Shown here: one piece after another, positions 22,954-32,182 of the stretch | Numbering within the stretch: position 1 is the first letter of the stretch | How the letters are laid out: every line of letters starts with the position of its first letter | Origin: Micromussa lordhowensis | Lineage: Eukaryota; Cnidaria; Anthozoa; Scleractinia; Lobophylliidae | Assembly (NCBI GenBank): GCA_964020085.1 | Contig: OZ026595.1 | Coordinates: 1,217,001 to 1,281,000 of the forward strand | Reading direction: 5' to 3' | Length of the DNA: 64,000 nucleotides | Notes under the pieces: model-generated | The model's input: only the letters and a program-made list of their open reading frames with translations | Database searches by the model: none | Told to the model about the DNA's origin: nothing | Translations under genes and position numbers: made by a program

Positions 22954-23943
22954 TTATTCTTCAGTATAATTTGTCCGGTTATTAGGCGGCACAACCAACA
23001 GTTCTTCGTGAACAAAGCCGCGCTTAGGCCCGTCAGACAAATAATAGACAACAGGCTCATTTGGTTTGGTCTTATTTTCAACGACCTGGTAGACTTTCAA
23101 AGACCAGATCGGGTCTGTTGCTCTTTTGGTTCCGCCCTCAAGCTCACCAGGCTGATACAAATATCTCACATTGATGAGAGGGGGAAGTTTCTTTTCGGCC
23201 AGCCCAACAGGCCTGTTATACTTTGTTGGCAATGAGGAGACCGATTTTTCTTTGATCGCAACAGCGGGTTTTTTACCAATAAGGCTGGTCACCTCATTGT
23301 TCAGAGCGCTGCCAACATCGGGAAGTCTTTTCACCCACTCAGTTGAACGTTTGCCCTCAGGCAGAAGCATCTCCACGGCATACTGATGGCCAAACAAACG
23401 CTCAGCAAGCGTGCGATTGAAACGCTCGACGATTGCCTGATCTCTGTGAATTTCAGTGCGGCCGCGGCGGATGTAAGTTTTGTGTTTTTCCATTTCTTTC
23501 GAAACCCCGTCCATGAACTCGCATCCAGGGTCAACCTGCAACATCTGGGGCCAAGTCAAAGGGCCGCATTTGTAAATTGACTGGAACGCTTTTGCAACCT
23601 CTTCAGAGTCCTTCGAGGTAAGTGGCTCCGCTTCTTTGTAACGGCTGGCAATGTCAACAACAGTCAACGCGTATTTGTAAATCTTTCTTCCACGAGGAAG
23701 CTTGTCATGAGGTAAAAAAAGAAGGTCCGCTTGATGAACCGAGTTGGGCGCCCACACGTCAAATTTCGGGCGAGGAACGTATCGCGGGGCTGGAAGATAG
23801 ATCTGCCAAATGGCCTGTTTGTAGAGCCACTGTTTGGTAACATTTTCGGGCACTTTAGCGACTTCTGCCAATTTTTTTATTGCAGAGACGCCCTTCCAGT
23901 ACCCCTGGGGGCTGTAGTAGATTTTGGCGAGTTTGGCATCCAT
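22954..23943 (-). CDS. Retroviral-type integrase of the virus-like element
   Basis: This intact 329-codon frame starts at ATG 23943. It would insert the element into host DNA. The N-terminal ~60 residues precede PRPKFDVWAPNSVHQADLLF, which carries the first catalytic Asp. The second Asp is in MLQVDPGCEF and the Glu in QAIVERFNRTLAERL, the spacing of an rve-type DDE core. The C-terminal segment (VRYLYQPGELEGGTKRATDP, YYLSDGPKRGFVHEELLVVP) resembles the SH3/chromo-like tail seen in Polinton integrases. No stop or frame break is visible, so it may encode an active enzyme. ATAAATGG at the start places a TATA-like motif next to the ATG. It is the outermost gene on the left side, a common position for int. 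Confidence 0.85.
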   Translation of the reverse strand: MDAKLAKIYYSPQGYWKGVSAIKKLAEVAKVPENVTKQWLYKQAIWQIYLPAPRYVPRPKFDVWAPNSVHQADLLFLPHDKLPRGRKIYKYALTVVDIASRYKEAEPLTSKDSEEVAKAFQSIYKCGPLTWPQMLQVDPGCEFMDGVSKEMEKHKTYIRRGRTEIHRDQAIVERFNRTLAERLFGHQYAVEMLLPEGKRSTEWVKRLPDVGSALNNEVTSLIGKKPAVAIKEKSVSSLPTKYNRPVGLAEKKLPPLINVRYLYQPGELEGGTKRATDPIWSLKVYQVVENKTKPNEPVVYYLSDGPKRGFVHEELLVVPPNNRTNYTEE

Positions 23944-23968
23944 TTATTTTAAGGGGCGCAAAAAAAGT

Positions 23969-24397
23969 TCAAAGGAAACGAAAAGCTGCGTATGTAGGCG
24001 CGAGCGCGCCGCCGCCGACAAAAAGAAGCTCTCCCTGTTTCTGCAGCTCGCTTGGCTGGTACATGCCCGAGAAATTCGGCGCTTTGGGCAGAGTCAGTCT
24101 CTGGTTGGGGTGGGCCTGGTTGTAGAGCTTGAACGCGTAATCGGTGTTTGTGAAGTTTTTCTTCGCGTGTTCTTTGATTTCTTCGTTGGTGTCGATCCAG
24201 TCGAGCAGCTGTGTTCGCTCGCGTGAGTATTTTGCCATTGCTGACTGATAAGCCTCCAGGGCCTTGTCATGCCGCGTTTTCTCGTCTAAGGCAGTCTTGC
24301 CATTGTCACCGGCCAAAAATTTGGCGAGATAGTTGCCGCCAGTGAAAGCTGCCGCGTTGAGAACTGCGCCCCCAATCATCATCGCAATGCTGGCCAT
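23969..24397 (-). CDS. Small membrane-associated viral protein, 142 aa
   Basis: ATG at 24397, immediately preceded by TATAAA on the coding strand. The N-terminal 30 residues are glycine/alanine-rich and hydrophobic (MMIGGAVLNAAAFTGGNYLA). The middle is charged and helical, and the C-terminus again has a glycine-rich hydrophobic stretch (LLFVGGGALAPTYAAF). It is intact and separated from integrase by 25 bases. I recall close relatives as repeated uncharacterised proteins in cnidarian genomes. The role is unknown; a virion membrane or core protein is inference. Confidence 0.65.
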   Translation of the reverse strand: MASIAMMIGGAVLNAAAFTGGNYLAKFLAGDNGKTALDEKTRHDKALEAYQSAMAKYSRERTQLLDWIDTNEEIKEHAKKNFTNTDYAFKLYNQAHPNQRLTLPKAPNFSGMYQPSELQKQGELLFVGGGALAPTYAAFRFL

Positions 24398-24407
24398 TTT
24401 ATAAAAA
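24398..24407 (-). promoter_or_regulatory. TATA-like motif abutting start codon
   Basis: On the coding strand the sequence is TTTTATAAA joined directly to ATG of the 142-aa gene, leaving no room for an ordinary TATA-to-start distance. It is one of many such cases in this element. Confidence 0.4.
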
Positions 24408-24624
24408 AAAAGTTATTTTTTTTTCAAACCGGAATAATATTCTGACTACGCGTCAGGCCAAGGTTTCGTCCAAATATGCTTTTGTTCCCAAGACATTTTC
24501 CATTTTTTCACGTAAGGACGTATCGGGTGTTTTCGTCTTAGACGCAATGGGATAAAAAAGGCCGGGGGACTATGATAAGAGCAGCATGCACAGCGCGAGT
24601 CCATTTTATGTTAAGATTATTTTT

Positions 24625-24840
24625 TTAATTAGGAAGAATCTTCTGGTCTTCGAGATACTGTTTCAGCGCGATGCTGCCAGCCACCACAACGGTGAATTTG
24701 GCATAGTTCATCACATTGCTGCTGGGGTCTTGTGTGAAGTTTTCTTTCACGACCTTTTTCGCAATCCAGCCGATGCCAGCGGCCAGGCCGGTCAGAGTTG
24801 CAGCGTCCATGATTGTTTTCACAAGCTTGTTGTCAGACAT
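24625..24840 (-). CDS. Small viral membrane protein, 71 aa
   Basis: ATG at 24840. The protein has two hydrophobic segments, TLTGLAAGIGWIAKKV near residue 15 and FTVVVAGSIALKQYL near residue 50, joined by a polar loop. It is intact, with an A/T-rich TATA-like run upstream. There is no enzyme motif. It probably spans or binds membrane. Similar small proteins recur with the 142-aa protein in cnidarian repeats, as far as I recall, which supports a common element. Confidence 0.6.
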   Translation of the reverse strand: MSDNKLVKTIMDAATLTGLAAGIGWIAKKVVKENFTQDPSSNVMNYAKFTVVVAGSIALKQYLEDQKILPN

Positions 24841-25283
24841 AGTTATATTAAAAAAAATATTTTTTCAATTGTTATCGTTGGCGGGTTCCCAAACGTCTTT
24901 TTTTGAGGAAATGATTCGCCAGGCAATTTCACAACATGCCTTGGTGAATTCGTACCAGACAACGCTTATCACAAAGTTTGACGGGTAATTCAAATTTCGT
25001 AGCCATTTATTTATGAAAAATTGAACTTCAATCCATATCTCTAATTCTTCCTTCTTTTTTTGGCTCGACTGGAGGGGTGAAAAGGGCTTTTATCTCTTTT
25101 CGTTTGTAGTACATTCCAACCATTGAAAGAAAAATGCTGATGACACTCAGCCATTGTGTTGTTGTTAGAATTGTCTCAGGATCAGCATTTTTTTCCTGAA
25201 TGTTATTATTTGCACCCTGAGCCTCAGGTGTTGTTGTCTCAACATTCTCAGGGGTCTTTTTTTCCTGAATGTTGTTATCAAGA

Positions 25284-26119
25284 TCAAGACAAGACTGAGG
25301 TTGTTCTCATCAGCTCAAGGTATCGTCCCAGGCCTCCTTTGGACTCTCTTCAAATTGGCAATGTGACAGTTGTACCATCATCCTCAGCTCGTAATCGTGG
25401 CGTCATCTTTGATAAGTGTTTTAATTTTGAGGATCATATAAATTCAATTTGCAAGTCTTCTCATTATCACATAAGAAATATCGCCTATATCAGGAAGTAT
25501 CTGGACGAGGGGAGTGCCAAAATTGTTGTTCATGCCTTTGTTACTGCGAAATTGGATAGCTGCAATTCCCTGCTATATGGGCTACCACAACATCTAATTT
25601 CAAGACTGCAATCTATTCAAAACACAGCGGCTCGAGTTGTTACACGTACTAGGAAATTTGATCATATAACTCCTGTCCTCAAACAACTTCATTGGCTACC
25701 TGTCCGTTACCGTATAGTTTTTAAAATTCTCCTACTGGTCTACAAAGCTCTCAATGGAACAGCGCCTTCCTACATCAGTGAATTACTAATGTACCACACT
25801 TCTGAACGGAAATTAAGATCGTCCTCTCAACACCTTCTGGCGACCCCGAAAGCCAGACTGAAAACATATGGTGAGAGACCGTTTGCTGTGGCGGCATCGA
25901 GACTATGGAACTCGATCCCACTTGAACTAAGATCCAGTAGTTCGACGGACATTTTTAAACGACATTTAAAAACATATCTTTTTAAACAAGCTTTTTAAAA
26001 AGTTTTTTAACTTTTTATCTTTTTTTTATATATAACGTTGTGGAACTTTTAGCTTTTTTAAATATCTTTGTTAATGTAAAGCGCCAAGGACAAATAGTGG
26101 ATTGAGCACTATATAAATA

Positions 26120-26171
<52 letters not shown>
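25284..26171 (+). mobile_element. 5'-truncated CR1/L2-like non-LTR retrotransposon
   Basis: The open frame encodes the C-terminal end of a non-LTR reverse transcriptase: RLQSIQNTAARVVTRTRKFD, HITPVLKQLHWLPVRYRI, LVYKALNGTAPSY and AASRLWNSIPLELR, ending FKRHLKTYLFKQAF. About 130 bases of 3' untranslated sequence and a TTA-repeat tail follow, as in CR1/L2 elements. The RT core is missing, the usual result of incomplete reverse transcription. Codons before about 25284 in the same frame belong to the viral gene read in antisense. No clean target duplication was found. It was inserted after the viral element. Confidence 0.8.
26122..26171 (+). repeat. TTA trinucleotide microsatellite (LINE tail)
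   Basis: About 16 TTA/ATT units ending the retrotransposon 3' tail, just before viral sequence resumes. Confidence 0.9.
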
Positions 26172-26387
26172 TGCAATAATGGCCTTGGCCTCATCTAAAG
26201 CCTTTTTCTGCGCCTCGCGAGCAAGTCTCGTTTCTCAGCGATTGCTCTGCCGGCTGCCACCCGTTTTGTTTTTTTTTTTCAGGCTTTTTGGCGGGTGTTT
26301 GTGATGTCACTTGTTGGGTTGTGTCTGAATCAGCCATGATATATTTGCTGAAAAAAATATATTTAATTGCCGAGTAATGCTCAGCAA

Positions 26388-26914
26388 TTATTCAGCAGAT
26401 TGCTCAGCAGTTACTGAAGATTGCTCAGCAGTTTGCTCAGCAATCTCTTCAGCACTGAAATCAACATGTTTTGCTGTTATCAGAAACGCGTTGGCGGCTG
26501 CGAGCATCCGGCCGCATCTCAGCGCAACCTTGCCAGAAAGATTGGACAGCTCTTTTGTGATGTAGTCATTTTTCAACTCATTATGCAGGGCCTCGGTATC
26601 TTTGAGCCGCACCACTATGCCAAGTGCTTTTGTGGCGAATGAAAGAAAGCTGTCAATAAGGGTTTCTGTGGTCTTGGCGCCAACGTAGGTCTCGTACCTT
26701 TTGTAGGCCCTCATGACATCTTTGTCTGACAATCGCTCCACCTGACCGTGTGTCAGCTGCATGCCTATTGCTTCTTTGCATTTGCCTGTGGAAACCAGAA
26801 TGGCAAGCTGCTACGGAGCGCTGGAATGTCAGGGCCCGCATCGATGGGCTGTGCAGGCTCGACTTCAAGCATTTTCATGACATCAGTCAACGCGGGGTCG
26901 TTTTGTTCGGCCAT
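26388..26914 (-). pseudogene. Viral protein with TATA-start, frame-broken
   Basis: Starts at ATG 26914 (MAEQNDPALTDVMKMLEVEP), directly after ATATA. The frame breaks between about 26770 and 26830, and the main remaining frame, 26762-26388, carries LTHGQVERLSDKDVMRAYKR, YVGAKTTETLIDSFLSFATK and LRCGRMLAAANAFLI. It is rich in helix-forming residues and ends in a Glu/Gln/Ala/Ser-rich tail (EEIAEQTAEQ). No enzyme motif. I recall similar proteins accompanying this element type in cnidarians. Role unknown. Confidence 0.55.
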
Positions 26915-26937
26915 TATATAATTTATTTTTTTTTGTT

Positions 26938-27224
26938 TCAATTTGCAAACTTGAAAACGGGATATTGATACCCAGATGTTGAATTTTGCAAACCTTCATA
27001 CCTGATGTAAGAAGTTTTTGCCCGTCTGATGAGCTCCCAGTACAAAGAAGCTGGCGCGTAATACATTTTCACGACGCCATTCGTCTCGAGTGTGATGACA
27101 CTTATCAGTTTGTCGCAAGAGTTTTTACCGTGGCATTGGATTCCGTGATATTTGTACGTTCTCCCGGGGTCATTTCTCGCCAGTTCAAGATTTTTTCGGC
27201 TTCTTCGAATTGTTGCTCCATCAT
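26938..27224 (-). pseudogene. Small viral protein of about 95 aa, frame-broken
   Basis: Two adjacent Met codons lie at 27224 and 27221. The first half reads QQFEEAEKILNWREMTPGE and breaks near 27113. The second half, in another frame, has SVITLETNGVVKMYYAPASL and YIRYEGLQNSTSG and ends at TGA 26938-26940. The beta-rich pattern could be a small OB-like fold, which would suit a single-strand DNA-binding role, but this is a guess. It lies 9 bases downstream of the ATPase stop, so the two genes are tightly packed. Confidence 0.45.
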
Positions 27225-27233
27225 GCCTTAATA

Positions 27234-27830
27234 CTACATTTCTTTAATTTGGTAAGGGTGCCGCAGTGAAAGAATCAGATATGCAAACTTGCGCTCTTTC
27301 AGCCTTGAAATCATCTGATTGATTTCTTTGTATGAATGGTCGCCGCCGTATTCTTCGAAGATTGCCTTTGTAGTTTTCGCCGATGGCGTGTAAAAGAGAA
27401 CGATTGCCGCCAAATTCTCTCTGAAAGGCTTCGCAATGCTCGAAAGCTGCTGGGTGAGCACCCAAACGCTAATGCCGACATGTCGAGCCGAAAAGGCGAG
27501 TTTTACAAGCTCCCCAGTGTGATCTTTCACATCTTTTGATGAAGCGCAGTCATCAAGGATGATGAGGGTGTTGTCGCCTTCGAAATAAAAACTCGCCACT
27601 TTCAGCCAACTTTCAACTTGGTGTTGCTCACAGATGATGACATACACCCAAGGATCTCTCTCCGCAAACCGGTACAGCGTTCTGTTATGGGCGAAGGTTG
27701 GGCAGATTAACACGATGTAATCAAACTTGCCGCGGAATGGGCCGCAGAGTTGATTCACAAGAAAATGCGTCTTGCCAGAGTTGGTCGGCCCGACTATTAG
27801 CGCGTTGAAGGGGATGTTGTCAGGATCCAT
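27234..27830 (-). CDS. FtsK/HerA-type DNA-packaging ATPase
   Basis: A 198-codon intact frame starting at ATG 27830. The upstream in-frame codons to 27854 begin at TTG and overlap the preceding gene, so I prefer this start. Walker A is GPTNSGKTHF near residue 18, Walker B is TLIILDDCAS near residue 95, and a later polar motif is SVWVLTQQLSS. This is the pattern of the A32-like packaging ATPases that pump genomes into double-jelly-roll capsids in Polintons, adintoviruses and large DNA viruses. About 200 residues is at the short end of that family. It lies between the capsid gene and small genes, and all key residues are present. Confidence 0.85.
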   Translation of the reverse strand: MDPDNIPFNALIVGPTNSGKTHFLVNQLCGPFRGKFDYIVLICPTFAHNRTLYRFAERDPWVYVIICEQHQVESWLKVASFYFEGDNTLIILDDCASSKDVKDHTGELVKLAFSARHVGISVWVLTQQLSSIAKPFRENLAAIVLFYTPSAKTTKAIFEEYGGDHSYKEINQMISRLKERKFAYLILSLRHPYQIKEM

Positions 27831-27850
27831 TTTCAATACTGCATATAAAT

Positions 27851-29118
27851 TCAAAACTGCACAGATTGCAGCTGCTTGTTCATTATGTTAAACTGGGAGT
27901 CAGCGATTATGAAAACATGGCCGTTTACAGTTCCTGAACCCTTGGCGTCTTTCTCGATTTCCAGCTGCACGCCGTCTGTTGTGTTCACGAGGCAGGTGCC
28001 GCTGCCATGCATTTGTTGGCTGGCCATGGAGCGCAGATCGATCAGAAGCCCGAACTTGTCTTCGGTGTAGAACTTCTGAAGAGTCATGAACTGGGGTTTT
28101 TCTTTTTCTTTCATGAAGAAGCGGCTCACTTCACTCCAAATGTCCCGACTTTCGATGCCGTTATTGTACAGCATGTTTGGCGAGCCGTTTATCGTAACGC
28201 TGATTTTCTTGACGTCCGGGAAAATGTATTTTTCCGAATCTCTTGCCCCTGGGGCGTACGACTCCATAAACAGCAAGAGGATCCCCTTCAATGACCGTCT
28301 TTGGGCGTTGACTTTTATGTTTATTCTCTTTTCTGTTCCTCTGTCGATTGGGATCACTTTATCACGGACCACGTAGTCGTATAAAAACTCTTTGCCGCTG
28401 GCGTAAATGCTGGCTGCCTGTTCTGCAAGATCCTTACTTCGGATCATTTCATACTGAAGCTGGATGTTCTTCAGCTTGTATTTCAGCTTGGTCGTGTCCG
28501 AGCCTCTGACCACTTGGCTAGCTGGAGCGAGGGTCACTTTAAATATGAGGTCACTGTACAACGCCTGGGGGTAGAAAATTCCGTGGTCTGTCAAGATCTG
28601 GTGGTCCAGATTGATTCGATATTTGGTGCCGTAAACTTTTTTTCGACGTCGACACCTGATGTTTTTTTGTCCCCAGAATTTGAGCGGATCTTGCACAAAT
28701 CTTTGCTCTGGATGCCCTCAGGCACCATGTTGTCCCGCTTTTCTCCGGGCCAAAAAAGGTCCTTGAACATATTGTATATGTCATGGCCGACGGTTTCTTC
28801 CAAAATCGTGCCTTCAAACTTCACAATAAGCTTGTCCACGAGTGCTCGCGAGACGTTCTGGACAAGGAAGTTGTTCGCGTGCCCCCCAGAAAGGTCGATA
28901 TCAAATATCAGGGCCAAAGAGTTAGGCACAAGGACTTCGTTCTCGTTCAGCTTGGGGACGTGAACATACAGAGTCTCGCCTGGGTTTGCTTCGGAAGGGT
29001 TGAAAGTTATGCGCTTTACAGCGCGCGGTGCCTTTATGGCGCGCATTATTTTTTTGCTATTTTCTGGTAGAAGGTCATCTTGCACAGCATTTTCAGCCTT
29101 TTCATTTTCCACAGACAT
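27851..29118 (-). pseudogene. Candidate major capsid protein, one frame break
   Basis: Starts at ATG 29118, next to TATACC, and ends at 27851, giving about 420 codons. The first frame runs 29118-28591 and the second from about 28660 to 27851. The break lies close to T runs at 28639 and 28659. Beta-strand-rich segments such as NPGETLYVHVPKL, SLALIFDIDL, YRINLDHQILTDHG and GSPNMLYNNGIESRDIWSEV, with a place directly before the packaging ATPase, fit a double-jelly-roll capsid protein. Length is shorter than many Polinton MCPs (about 500-600). I infer MCP from context and style, not from a computed fold. Alternative: another structural protein. Confidence 0.6.
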
Positions 29119-29174
29119 GGTATAAATGAAAAAATATAATTTCTAATTTAAAAAAAAAACTTGTTTATAAATAA
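29119..29174. promoter_or_regulatory. 56-bp bidirectional promoter between capsid and coiled-coil genes
   Basis: The only sequence between two divergent start codons. It is nearly pure A/T, with TTTATAAATAA leading straight into the plus-strand ATG and a TATACC directly before the minus-strand ATG. Transcripts must have almost no 5' leader or start within the genes. Confidence 0.5.
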
Positions 29175-30579
29175 ATGACAGAAGGCAGCTATTTTGGTTA
29201 CGATGATCCTGATCTTGACTATCAGATTGACCACGACGACGGCGACGATAAAAAAGACAAAACCCAGCAGTTCGTGCCTGGCGTGGCGTCAACACCCTAT
29301 CAAGGCAGAGAACAATATGAAATAAAAACGATGATGCGCGAGCAGAGTGGGCTGCCCGATACTTCTTATAATGAAAAAACCCCTCTTTTATCAACCGCAG
29401 AAATCGCTTTGAGAGAAAACCCAATAACTGGAATTATTGATACAACAAAAATTCCAGATAAAATTGAAAACCCATTGAGCCGAGAGGATAAAGAAGAACA
29501 AATCAGGCAAGTGAAAAAATAAATCAAAAAAAGATTTCCCAATGCTAATGTTGATGGCCTGATGATAAATTACTCTACCAAAAAACCAACGGATATTGTC
29601 GTTTTTGGGCCCAAAGGCGGAGAGACAAAAATAGTTTTAGCTGATGGCAGCGACTTACAAAAAAGCTTCCTAGACAAGGCTTTTGTCAAGAGTAAACTAG
29701 GGCCGCCTGCAAGAGATCTAATACAAAAAACATCCGCAGACATAAGAAAAAAGCAAAAAGAATTGAAAGATTTACGAACTTCTGAACAACTTTCAAGAAA
29801 CAAAGATGAAGAGATACAAACTCTGAATGAAAGGGTGAATAAAGAGCAGGCCAAGATCGATCAGCTTAAAGATGACCAAGGGGCAGGTAATAAAGCAGAA
29901 ATAAAAATGAAAGAACAACTTGTAAAAAATTTAAAAAAAAGAATTGAAAACCAAGCAAAAGGAGAGAGGAGATCTTAAAAAAAAACTGGAAACCATCGGC
30001 CAACTTGAATCAAGTATTTCTGAAGAAGAAAGAAAAAGAAATACCATGGAAGAAAGGCTCAACAGCACAAAAACTTTTGATACTTTGAAAGAGCAGGAAA
30101 GCCATCTTCTGCGGCTAAACGAAGAAGACCAGGCGATCATTCAAGATGAGATGGCATTATCAATTGATAAAGAAGCCGCAGAAGAAAGAGTTGCGGCTAG
30201 AAATGAAGAGATCGCGCGACTTCAAACCCAGATCGCAGAAAGAGAAGCTAACATGCCTCTCCGAGAAAGAGTTCGCGAGATCTTCAAAAAATATGGAGTG
30301 ACGGTGGCATCAATCTTTATCGCCGCCGGTGTCACTATCGGGCCGGTTATTGGGGCAATCACCAACGCTTTGAAATCCATGGGCAAACAATTGGCAAATG
30401 GTCTTAAAGCGGTTGGGGCGAAAGCCGCTTCTGCGCTGCCTGGGCTGATCGGAGCTGTCGTCAGCTTCCTTTTCAAAACTGCCGGACAGGCAATCGGCTA
30501 TCTAGCCGAGCACACCTGGCTAATTATTCTCGCGGCGGTTGTTTTTATTTTTGAAAAGTATATCAAAAGGCGGGGCTAA
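29175..30579 (+). pseudogene. Coiled-coil protein with C-terminal membrane segments, two frame breaks
   Basis: Three consecutive frames, 29175-29522, 29562-29978 and 29944-30579, together span about 465 codons with one theme. Breaks lie in A-rich homopolymers near 29515-29535 and near 29935. The N-terminus is acidic (DYQIDHDDGDDKKDK). The middle is a long coiled coil (KKQKELKDLRTSEQLSRNKD and many heptads), and the end has Gly/Ala-rich hydrophobic stretches (IFIAAGVTIGPVIGAI, IILAAVVFIFEKY) and a basic tail. The shape suits a virion protein linking core or capsid to membrane. Family unknown. Its TAA at 30577-30579 overlaps the stop of the convergent gene. Confidence 0.55.
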
Positions 30580-32150
30580 CGCATCGCCTTAAATATCAGG
30601 GCAACAACTCCTACTACGCCAACAATTACGGCGGTTTTGTTTATTTCGTGCTGCGGCGGCGGTTTTTCTGAAACAGTTTCTTTTTTTGAAATTTGTTTAT
30701 CTTTTGGCTGCGCAGCTTTGTGGATCGGATTTGAGGGATGGCTGTTTGGCGGGTTGATTTTTGATGGCCCCCCTTCCATCAGTCGTATGCCCACTTTTTT
30801 TGTTCCTGAATTTACGTCGTTGTTCACGCCTAGCTTCATTCCTGGAACTGCTTGCTTCAGTCTGTTGTTATATCCAACCGTGCTTTTCGTGTTGATGATC
30901 ATTGTCGCCGGCATCAACCACACTCCAGGGCACACTGCAAGATTCAGCCTGACCTTCGCTTCATCAACCGCGAGCTGATACCTTTGCACGCTCTTCGCCA
31001 AATCTGGCTGCCTAATAGCGTCTTCCATAAGAGTCAAGAACTCCGTCTGTGCCTCTTTTGCTCTCCCACCTGCCCCAATTATGCTGCTCCTAACATTAAC
31101 TTGCGCGCCCAAGATGCAGTAAACGAAAGCCTCAATCGACTGGTTAATGCGTGCAAGCCCCGCTTGTGTCAAACCTGATGTTTTTTTTGGCGCGAACCAG
31201 TCGTACTGGCTAAATGCCACACCATCGAGCTCAATGAAAGCTAGCAAGTTTCCATCTTTTGCTTTCCCCCCTTCATCGGCGAATTTGTAAAACCCTCCTG
31301 GATATTCCGCCCCCGTTTTCATTGGCCTGTGCCCTGACACGCCGATGTATACGTCACCCAGACCGTGTTTTTTTCTGCTTGTGAACCGGAAATCGCTTGT
31401 TGGGTCTATCCCGAACTCCGCGCATATCCGTTTGTATGAGGCCACGTCGTAATGATTGGCTGATAAATTGAATGTTGGGTCTCCGGGGAGTGCGCTTATG
31501 CTCTGGATACCCCCCATCTGGAACAAAATTCTCCGGACTGTAAAATACAAGTGAAATCTGTAGAAGGCCCGAACTTGTGGAGAAAGATTCAGGCCGCTGC
31601 CAAAGATTTCTCTCGAAATTCCGCAGTCTTGCGTTGCGCAAAATACGGCGAAGTTTAGCTGCTGCGGCCAATAGTCCATATGCGGCCCTCCTAGCCAGCG
31701 TTTTGCTTCTGCTGCGAAGTTGTGCCTTATTCTTGTGTTTTGAAATATTTCCCTCAATCTCACCACAAAGAAAGAATCTGGTCTCACGTAAAGGTTTATC
31801 GGCTTGTTGAAGATTTTATTCAGGCTTGGTGCTGCTTCAGTGAAATCTACTGCGGGAATTGACAGCGCTTTTTCTGTTCTCAGCGGCGACAGTTGATATG
31901 GAAACCCTTCCACACCTTTCAAACCGAGCGCGGCCTTCATTTGCGGGCTCCAATATTTCCTGTCCGATCCAAACACGCTATGGCCTCCCTTCAAAAACAT
32001 TTCAGATCCTGTAATGTTCCCTTTGCCATCAGAGTATACTTGAGCAAAGAATTGGCTTTTGTCCGCGTTCGGAAACTGTGCTGTCAATTCTTCCCACGTG
32101 CTTTTCTTTGATGCGGCTATTTGAGCTGTTGTTGGTTGGAGGTCGTCCAT
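30576..32150 (-). CDS. 524-aa orphan protein with C-terminal membrane anchor
   Basis: The longest intact viral frame. The open frame extends upstream to 32198, but ATG 32150 (MDDLQPTTAQIAASKKSTWE) is the better start because it follows a TATAAC motif and leaves a 32-base divergent spacer. The body is globular with many aromatic residues (HLYFTVRRILFQMGG, KHGLGDVYIGVSGHRP, YPGGFYKFADEGG). A Pro/Lys-rich linker (residues ~455-500) leads to one C-terminal membrane segment (AVIVGVVGVVALIF). There are no enzyme motifs. Candidate roles are a minor virion protein or a membrane-anchored attachment or maturation protein. No frame break in over 1.5 kb, unlike its neighbours. Confidence 0.65.
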   Translation of the reverse strand: MDDLQPTTAQIAASKKSTWEELTAQFPNADKSQFFAQVYSDGKGNITGSEMFLKGGHSVFGSDRKYWSPQMKAALGLKGVEGFPYQLSPLRTEKALSIPAVDFTEAAPSLNKIFNKPINLYVRPDSFFVVRLREIFQNTRIRHNFAAEAKRWLGGPHMDYWPQQLNFAVFCATQDCGISREIFGSGLNLSPQVRAFYRFHLYFTVRRILFQMGGIQSISALPGDPTFNLSANHYDVASYKRICAEFGIDPTSDFRFTSRKKHGLGDVYIGVSGHRPMKTGAEYPGGFYKFADEGGKAKDGNLLAFIELDGVAFSQYDWFAPKKTSGLTQAGLARINQSIEAFVYCILGAQVNVRSSIIGAGGRAKEAQTEFLTLMEDAIRQPDLAKSVQRYQLAVDEAKVRLNLAVCPGVWLMPATMIINTKSTVGYNNRLKQAVPGMKLGVNNDVNSGTKKVGIRLMEGGPSKINPPNSHPSNPIHKAAQPKDKQISKKETVSEKPPPQHEINKTAVIVGVVGVVALIFKAMR

Positions 32151-32182
32151 TATGAAACCTGTTATATCCATCCAATATAAAA
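32151..32182. promoter_or_regulatory. 32-bp bidirectional promoter
   Basis: Sits between divergent starts at 32150 and 32183. It contains CCAATATAAAA directly before the plus-strand ATG and GGATATAAC before the minus-strand ATG. Confidence 0.45.

Larger units (their letters stand above)
25028..26337 (-). pseudogene. Viral membrane protein gene split by a LINE
   Basis: The N-terminal part begins at ATG 26337 (MADSDTTQQVTSQ), preceded by a TATATC motif, and runs to about 26172. It has frame breaks near a run of T at 26270 and near 26210. The C-terminal part lies at 25283-25028 and contains two related Gln/Glu/Thr/Asn-rich segments (NNIQEK twice), one membrane segment (WLSVISIFLSMVGMYY) and a basic tail ending RIRDMD. 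Between them sits a CR1/L2-like retrotransposon on the opposite strand. Reading direction, spacing and the matching KAII/NNN region at the border support one original gene. Function unknown; probably a single-pass membrane protein. Confidence 0.6.

Noticed and set aside
27831..27854. Upstream start for the packaging ATPase
   Set aside because: The first codon there is TTG and the segment overlaps the end of the capsid candidate; ATG 27830 is better.
29175..30579. Programmed frameshift as the normal expression mode of the coiled-coil gene
   Set aside because: Two breaks in one gene and similar breaks in unrelated genes make indels more likely than programmed sites.
30637..30978. 113-codon plus-strand hydrophobic frame
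   Set aside because: Shadow of the 524-aa minus-strand viral gene.
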